From the NCBI GenBank assembly GCA_964459165.1, contig CAYWKM010000050.1, positions 1-11,253 of the forward strand: a stretch of DNA of 11,253 bases, written 5' to 3'. This DNA is from RGIG4074 sp964459165 (lineage in GTDB: Bacteria > Bacillota > Clostridia > Christensenellales > Borkfalkiaceae). A program made the translations under genes and the position numbers. Positions 7,379 to 11,253 of the stretch are shown here, piece after piece. The first letter of the stretch is position 1. The number at the start of each line of letters is the position of its first letter. The notes under the pieces were generated by a model, which was given only the letters and a program-made list of their open reading frames with translations, was not told the origin of the DNA and ran no database searches.

Positions 7379-7981
7379 ATGGTCAATGAAAAAAAGTTAG
7401 ACGATGTACTGCAATTTATCATCGAATATACGAACGAATACGGTTATGCTCCCTCCGTAAGAGACGTTTGCGCCGAACTGCACATCAAATCGACGGCGAC
7501 GGCTTATAGTTATATCGCAAAATTGCAGGAGCGCGGCGATCTGAATAAAGCTTCAAATAAAAAACGCGCTGTCAGCGTTCAAGCCTTTACGCCGCAGATC
7601 AAGGCGCCTCTTATCGGTAAAGTTACCGCAGGTTATCCTATTTTTGCCGTACAGAACTATCAGGGATACTATAATTTGCCCGCGAACGAATTCGGCGGAG
7701 ATATCTTTATGCTGGAAGTATCCGGCGATAGTATGATAAACGCAGGTATAAACAGCGGCGATAAAATTATCGTACGAAAACAGCCTACGGCGGAAAACGG
7801 CGAAATCGTCGTCGCTCTCGTCGACGATAGAGAAGACGCGACGATAAAAAGATTTTATAAAAAGGACGATAAAATTATTCTTCATCCTGAAAACGACGAT
7901 TATCCCGATTTTGTTTATGAAAAGGACGAGAGCGTTGAAATTCTCGGAAAAGTCGTCGGTCTGTTAAGAAATTTTAAATAA
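7379..7981 (+). CDS. lexA: LexA, SOS response repressor and self-cleaving protease
   Basis: LexA represses DNA-damage genes and cleaves itself when RecA is activated. From the ATG at 7379 it is 200 residues, the usual length. An N-terminal winged helix (about 1-65) contains GYAPSVRDVCAELHIKSTATAYSYIAKL. The Ala-Gly cleavage bond is A84-G85 (VTAGYP), and the catalytic dyad is Ser118 (SGDSM) with Lys157 (TIKRFY), all intact. The frame is open 41 codons further upstream, but that Lys-rich stretch contains the promoter and no ribosome binding site. The chosen ATG has GAGGTG six nt before it. A terminator follows directly, so lexA appears monocistronic. A candidate LexA box overlaps the promoter and suggests autoregulation. 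Confidence 0.96.
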   Translation: MVNEKKLDDVLQFIIEYTNEYGYAPSVRDVCAELHIKSTATAYSYIAKLQERGDLNKASNKKRAVSVQAFTPQIKAPLIGKVTAGYPIFAVQNYQGYYNLPANEFGGDIFMLEVSGDSMINAGINSGDKIIVRKQPTAENGEIVVALVDDREDATIKRFYKKDDKIILHPENDDYPDFVYEKDESVEILGKVVGLLRNFK

Positions 7982-7986
7982 ACTGT

Positions 7987-8024
7987 AAACGGAGTTTATC
8001 GGAATCGATAATCCCCGTTTTTTT
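7987..8024 (+). terminator. Intrinsic terminator of lexA
   Basis: AAACGG (7987-7992) pairs with CCGTTT (8015-8020), and TTATCG pairs with CGATAA inside, around a GAAT loop, with a short internal mismatch. A run of seven T (8018-8024) follows. It begins five nt after the lexA stop. The converging rluB transcript meets the same stem from the other side, but the U-tract there is poor. Confidence 0.85.
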
Positions 8025-8039
8025 ATGCGGAAATTATCC

Positions 8040-8741
8040 TTATAAATTTTGCAAATAAAAAATTTCTTCCTGAGATAATTTCCTTGCCTCTCCCCGATCG
8101 AGACCGGACAAAACGAGTTGCCCGATGCTGATTCGCTTCAAAAAATCCACGTTTTTCCCGATGGCTTCAAACATTTTACGAATTTCTCGGTTTCTGCCCT
8201 CGGTAATCGTAATATGCACCTTTGTAAAATTTTTGTTAGTCTCTACAATTTTAATCTTACATTTTTTTGTCAATCTTCCGTCGATTTCAATTCCCGGACG
8301 AATCTTGTTGAGCATGGCTTCGGTGACGATTCCTTCGATTCTGGCAAGATACGTTTTGGGAATTTCGCTTTTCGGGCTGGTAAGCTTATAGATTAATTCT
8401 CCGTCGTTGGTAAAAAGAAGCAGACCTTCCGTATCATAATCGAGCCGACCGACGGGAACAACTTTTCCACATCCTGCCGGAAGATAGTCCATAACCGTCT
8501 TTCTGCCTCTGTCGTCGCTTACCGTGCATACGCAACCCTTCGGCTTATTCATAATATAATATTCGAGTTTCGTCTTATGTCCCACAATTTGATTATCGAC
8601 GGTGACGACGTCGCTAAAAGCGATTTCCTGTCCGATCAACGCAGGGGAACCGTTGACCTCTACCCGCCCTTCTTCGATGAGTTTGTCCGCGCCTCTCCTG
8701 CTCGCGATTCCGTTTTCAGAGAGAAATTTGTTGATTCTCAT
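8040..8741 (-). CDS. rluB: 23S rRNA pseudouridine synthase, RsuA/RluB family
   Basis: This enzyme isomerises a uridine in 23S rRNA; RluB of E. coli acts on U2605, near the peptidyl-transferase centre. The protein is 233 residues. An N-terminal S4 RNA-binding domain (about 1-60) starts RINKFLSENGIASRRGADKLI. The catalytic domain has YYIMNKPKG (61-69) and GRLDYDTEGLLLFTNDG from 98, where Asp101 is the catalytic residue. EGRNREIRKMFEAIG is the typical C-terminal motif. It lies 26 bp behind the carboxypeptidase gene with only a weak Shine-Dalgarno (GGA), so it is probably read as the last gene of that transcript. RluB is preferred over RsuA from clostridial gene order, but the substrate uridine cannot be read from sequence. 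Confidence 0.92.
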   Translation of the reverse strand: MRINKFLSENGIASRRGADKLIEEGRVEVNGSPALIGQEIAFSDVVTVDNQIVGHKTKLEYYIMNKPKGCVCTVSDDRGRKTVMDYLPAGCGKVVPVGRLDYDTEGLLLFTNDGELIYKLTSPKSEIPKTYLARIEGIVTEAMLNKIRPGIEIDGRLTKKCKIKIVETNKNFTKVHITITEGRNREIRKMFEAIGKNVDFLKRISIGQLVLSGLDRGEARKLSQEEIFYLQNL

Positions 8742-8767
8742 ATTCCAATATTGACCCGTATTTAAAA

Positions 8768-9859
8768 TTATAGATAAAAACTTTCCGATATTCCTCTCAA
8801 GATATCTAAATATGTTTTTTCTACATTGTTTATACTACACAAATTTTCGCAAAAAATCAACTGATTTGCAAAATATATTTTTATATTTCCGATAACTTCC
8901 CCTTTTTTGACGGGCAGCTCGACAAACGGCGGAAGTTCTGTCTCCGTAACGACGAGCGGTAATTCTTCCTCTCTCAACGGATAATATACGTCTTTCACTA
9001 TGCTTGCGTCGACGACCTTTCCCTTTACATCTGAGTGCGCGGTATACAATGTATCCGCACGGCAAATGCATTCGTAGGAAAACTCCGCGAATATCTCGTC
9101 CAGAAGCTTCGCTGTCTCTTCGTACATCTCGTGGCAATTTAAAACGACGCAGATTAGCTGCATACCGTCCCTGAAAGCGGAAGTAACCAAACAACGGCCC
9201 GCCGCCATCGTATATCCCGTTTTAACGCCGTTCGCGCCTTCATAATGATAGAGCATCTTATTTTTATTTGCCCAACCGTATTTTTCGTAATATTTTGTCG
9301 AGACAATTTTACGAAAAGTTTCATTTTGCATGGCGTAACAGGATATCATGCCTAAATCGTAAGCCGTCGTGTAATGCTCTTTATCGGGAAGACCGTTCGG
9401 ATTGACGAAATGACTGTTGAGCGCTCCCATTTTTCGCGCGCGGGAATTCATACATTCGGCGAATTTTTCCACGCTTCCGCTGTGGTTTAACGCCAACGCT
9501 ACGGCGCAATCGTTTCCCGAACGGAGCATCAATCCGTATAATAAATCTTCGACTGTATATTCGTCGCCCACCTTTAGATAGACTCCGGACCCCTCTACTC
9601 CTTCCGCAGCCTTGGGAATTTTTACGACCCTGGCAAGATCGTTATCTTCAATAAGAATGATGGCGGTCAATATTTTTGTTGTACTCGCCATAGCTTTCTC
9701 TTCGGATATATTCTTTCCATAAAGAACGCGGCGAGAATTGACTTCCATCACAATTTCTGACGATTCGCTTTCGCATGATCCGATCTTCGGATGGATTCCG
9801 ATACTCATTGCCGTAAAAAAAATCGCTATCGCGACGAAGAATCGTTTGAACTTAATCAT
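8768..9859 (-). CDS. Serine-type D-Ala-D-Ala carboxypeptidase (DacF/PBP5-like), exported
   Basis: This low-molecular-weight penicillin-binding protein removes the terminal D-Ala from peptidoglycan stem peptides outside the membrane. The 363-residue protein begins with KFKR and a hydrophobic segment (about 7-22), a signal peptide. The active site is complete: SxxK at 59-62 (STTK), SxN at 114-116 (SGN) and KTG at 213-215. The C-terminal beta-rich domain (about 255-363) ends in a weakly amphipathic stretch, as in PBP5-type anchors. The frame is open to 9901, but the ATG at 9859 gives an 8-bp overlap with gerW (ATGATTAA) and a normal signal peptide; its Shine-Dalgarno is weak, so coupling is likely. 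Next to gerW, it probably acts in spore cortex or sporulating-cell wall. The sequence holds eleven cysteines, unusual for an exported protein. Confidence 0.93.
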   Translation of the reverse strand: MIKFKRFFVAIAIFFTAMSIGIHPKIGSCESESSEIVMEVNSRRVLYGKNISEEKAMASTTKILTAIILIEDNDLARVVKIPKAAEGVEGSGVYLKVGDEYTVEDLLYGLMLRSGNDCAVALALNHSGSVEKFAECMNSRARKMGALNSHFVNPNGLPDKEHYTTAYDLGMISCYAMQNETFRKIVSTKYYEKYGWANKNKMLYHYEGANGVKTGYTMAAGRCLVTSAFRDGMQLICVVLNCHEMYEETAKLLDEIFAEFSYECICRADTLYTAHSDVKGKVVDASIVKDVYYPLREEELPLVVTETELPPFVELPVKKGEVIGNIKIYFANQLIFCENLCSINNVEKTYLDILRGISESFYL

Positions 9860-10220
9860 TTTTTCTTGTAAGATTCGACAAAATTTCCGTAGCCTTTTCA
9901 ATGAGAGCGCTTGCGGGATCGTTGGTTACATTCAGCAAACGGCAAGTCGTTCCGTCGTCAACGAGAAATCCTTCCGGTTTAACGTTGATTACAATTCCGG
10001 AAGCTCCCGCTCTCGTGTTGTCGTCGTTGATGACCTTTGTTTCGCCGTATTCGCCGCTACCCGCAAGCTGACCGACCGTTACTTTCGTAAAAGGAATAAT
10101 ATGAAAGCCGCTCGGAGTGACGATCGGTTCGCCGATAACGGTGTTTACGTCAACCAATTCGGAGATTTTATCCGAAGATACTTTTATTAAATTTTCAATT
10201 TTCTTTTCTTTTTCCACCAT
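9852..10220 (-). CDS. ytfJ: Sporulation protein GerW (YtfJ family)
   Basis: The 122-residue protein matches the GerW/YtfJ family, small proteins made in sporulating Bacillus and needed for normal germination with some nutrients. Their biochemical activity is not known. Family features visible are ISELVDVNTVIGEP (about 18-32), PIVTPSGFHIIPFTKV, the Gly-rich LAGSGEYGE, and the C-terminal GFLVDDG block. No signal peptide or membrane segment is present. The ATG at 10220 has GGGAGG about 11 nt upstream. It overlaps the DUF2953 gene upstream by 34 bp and the carboxypeptidase gene downstream by 8 bp, so the three are surely co-transcribed. The gene pair DUF2953-ytfJ is conserved in spore formers, which supports the assignment. 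Confidence 0.9.
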   Translation of the reverse strand: MVEKEKKIENLIKVSSDKISELVDVNTVIGEPIVTPSGFHIIPFTKVTVGQLAGSGEYGETKVINDDNTRAGASGIVINVKPEGFLVDDGTTCRLLNVTNDPASALIEKATEILSNLTRKND

Positions 10221-10738
10221 GATGTAATGATCCTCCCTGCCGTTATTTTGACAACGGCTCTTACCAGCGTAAAAAAATTAAAAACGGTAACCGTATTCAA
10301 AGATACGTTCGTCGGTCCGTTCGATAAAAGTAAATCGCTCTTTAACGACAGATATTCTCTCGAAACGTGAAATCCAATATAAATAAAGCGTAAAATGAAT
10401 TGTTCCGCTAAGGAAACATATAACGAATAGTCCTTGTTTTTATCGAATTCCGTTATCAAATGGACGGAATACAATTGAAATCCTTGGGTTACGGCAAATT
10501 TTTTTCCTTCGTTTTTCATATCTAAATATCGAATATAAAACGCTTTCTTATCGGATATATGAACGGCAAACGCTTTTTTGTGAAAGGTGATATAGCCGCT
10601 GATAAGTTTAAAAAATGAAAACAGATAAAGAGAAAATCCGATTTTTTTATCATAATATACGATTGTCGTATTTAAAAATATGGGAAAAAAGAAAGAAACC
10701 AATCCTATAAAAGATAAAACGACGATCAGATTTTCCAT
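10187..10738 (-). CDS. DUF2953-family membrane-anchored protein (YtfI-like)
   Basis: This 183-residue protein starts with a hydrophobic helix (MENLIVVLSFIGLVSFFFPIF), followed by a beta-rich stretch and a very basic end (SWWKKKRKLKI). DUF2953 proteins of this design usually sit directly upstream of ytfJ, as ytfI does in Bacillus. Function is unknown, and the assignment rests on position and architecture more than on strong motifs. The start is uncertain. The ATG at 10738 puts the membrane helix at the N-terminus, as in relatives, but lacks a Shine-Dalgarno. A TTG at 10822 with AAGGA nine nt upstream would add 28 residues. A TTG at 10777 has AAAGGAG only 3 nt away. No convincing sigma-A promoter is seen upstream; a sporulation sigma factor may read it. 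Confidence 0.75.
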   Translation of the reverse strand: MENLIVVLSFIGLVSFFFPIFLNTTIVYYDKKIGFSLYLFSFFKLISGYITFHKKAFAVHISDKKAFYIRYLDMKNEGKKFAVTQGFQLYSVHLITEFDKNKDYSLYVSLAEQFILRFIYIGFHVSREYLSLKSDLLLSNGPTNVSLNTVTVFNFFTLVRAVVKITAGRIITSWWKKKRKLKI

Positions 10739-10834
10739 GAAAATAATATTGGCATTTTCATAAATTTTATGTAACAAAAACTCCTTTACTGTAAGGCGAA
10801 AATATAGAGGTCTTATAAACAAGAAGACTTTTCC

Positions 10835-10863
10835 TTGACTTTTATATCTTCATATGATAAAAT
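10835..10863 (+). promoter_or_regulatory. Sigma-A promoter of the MGMT-family gene
   Basis: TTGACT (10835-10840), 17 nt, then TAAAAT (10858-10863): five of six consensus bases in each hexamer. It lies 28 bp before the ATG at 10892, in the 153-bp region shared with the divergent DUF2953 gene. Confidence 0.75.
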
Positions 10864-10891
10864 GAACGAGTATTTGAAATGAGGTGAAAAT

Positions 10892-11253
10892 ATGGCGAAT
10901 GAAAATAGAAAAGATTTTAATGCAATGATGTATCAAAACAAAGATATGCCGAAGATTCAAATTGTAACGGATGAAAAAACAATTAAAAAATACGGCGGAT
11001 CTAAAATGCTCTTTGCGCCGCCTTCTTTTTATGATGAATTGATGAAAAGTGTCCCGAAAGGAAAAATCATTACGGTGTCTCAGATGAGAGATTACCTCGC
11101 CAAACGAAATAATGCGGATTTTACCGATCCGATGACAGCAGGAATTTTCGTTCAGATCGTCGCATGGGCAAGCTATCAGAGGAATGAAAATATTACGCCA
11201 TATTGGAGAACACTGAAATCAGACGGAGAATTAAATAGTAAGTATCCTGAATC
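10892..11253 (+). CDS. MGMT / alkyltransferase-like family protein, 3' end beyond window
   Basis: 120 codons are present and the frame is open at the window end. The ATG has GAGGTG five nt upstream. From about residue 51 the sequence resembles the DNA-binding winged-helix domain of O6-alkylguanine-DNA alkyltransferases: VPKGKIITVSQMRDYLAKR, then AGIFVQIVAWAS, then ITPYWRTLKSDGEL. The last motif lines up with the acceptor motif IPCHRVVNSDG of MGMT, but reads P-Y-W-R (103-106), with Tyr at the cysteine position. It therefore cannot transfer alkyl groups by the usual route. It resembles alkyltransferase-like (ATL) proteins, which bind alkylated bases and flag them for repair. The N-terminal part (1-50, with KYGGSKMLFAPP) is not part of that domain. 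It stands alone on its own promoter. The family call is moderately sure; the repair role is inferred. Confidence 0.65.
   Translation, partial: MANENRKDFNAMMYQNKDMPKIQIVTDEKTIKKYGGSKMLFAPPSFYDELMKSVPKGKIITVSQMRDYLAKRNNADFTDPMTAGIFVQIVAWASYQRNENITPYWRTLKSDGELNSKYPE

Noticed and set aside
9738..10190. 150-codon + strand open frame opposite gerW and the carboxypeptidase start
   Set aside because: It is antisense to two well-supported genes and its product has no recognisable domain or plausible start signal.

Overview
The window reads as chromosomal DNA of an endospore-forming Firmicute, most likely a Clostridia-type anaerobe. The supporting signs are a T-box riboswitch in front of the trp operon, purine-rich Shine-Dalgarno sequences at most genes, a GerW (YtfJ) sporulation protein beside a DUF2953 gene, and a LexA of the Firmicutes type. 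Base composition looks moderately AT-rich. I cannot name a genus. No insertion sequence, phage gene, CRISPR array, rRNA or tRNA is visible.

Layout. Positions 1-78 hold the 3' end of pstB (phosphate ABC transporter ATPase, + strand), which converges on the trp operon across an AT-rich hairpin at 128-171. From about 6966 down to 174, on the minus strand, lies a complete seven-gene tryptophan operon in the order trpE-trpG-trpD-trpC-trpF-trpB-trpA, chorismate to tryptophan. Its genes overlap or abut throughout. It starts from a perfect-consensus promoter (TTGACA-17-TATAAT), followed by a leader of about 320 nt holding a Trp-specific T-box riboswitch. The leader has a UGG specifier, the T-box motif and a terminator, and then a second perfect hairpin just before the trpE ribosome binding site. 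The upstream parts of the trpE and lexA reading frames are leader or promoter, so both starts are moved downstream here.

Between trp and lexA lies a 73-residue protein with eight clustered cysteines (minus strand), function unknown. lexA (+) is divergent from it, with a sigma-A promoter, a candidate LexA operator over the -35 and a strong terminator.

From 10738 down to 8040 a second minus-strand cluster runs DUF2953 - gerW/ytfJ - D-Ala-D-Ala carboxypeptidase - rluB, an arrangement familiar from spore-forming Firmicutes. It links sporulation and cell-wall functions with 23S rRNA pseudouridylation. Divergent from it, a + strand gene running off the window end (10892 onward) encodes an MGMT/alkyltransferase-like protein with no cysteine at the usual acceptor position.

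Most of this is well-understood housekeeping DNA, and I see no new multi-gene system. The items most worth a second look are the small Cys-rich protein, the extra hairpin behind the T-box terminator, the Cys-less MGMT relative, a Glu at the usual catalytic Asp position of TrpA, and the unusually Cys-rich exported carboxypeptidase.
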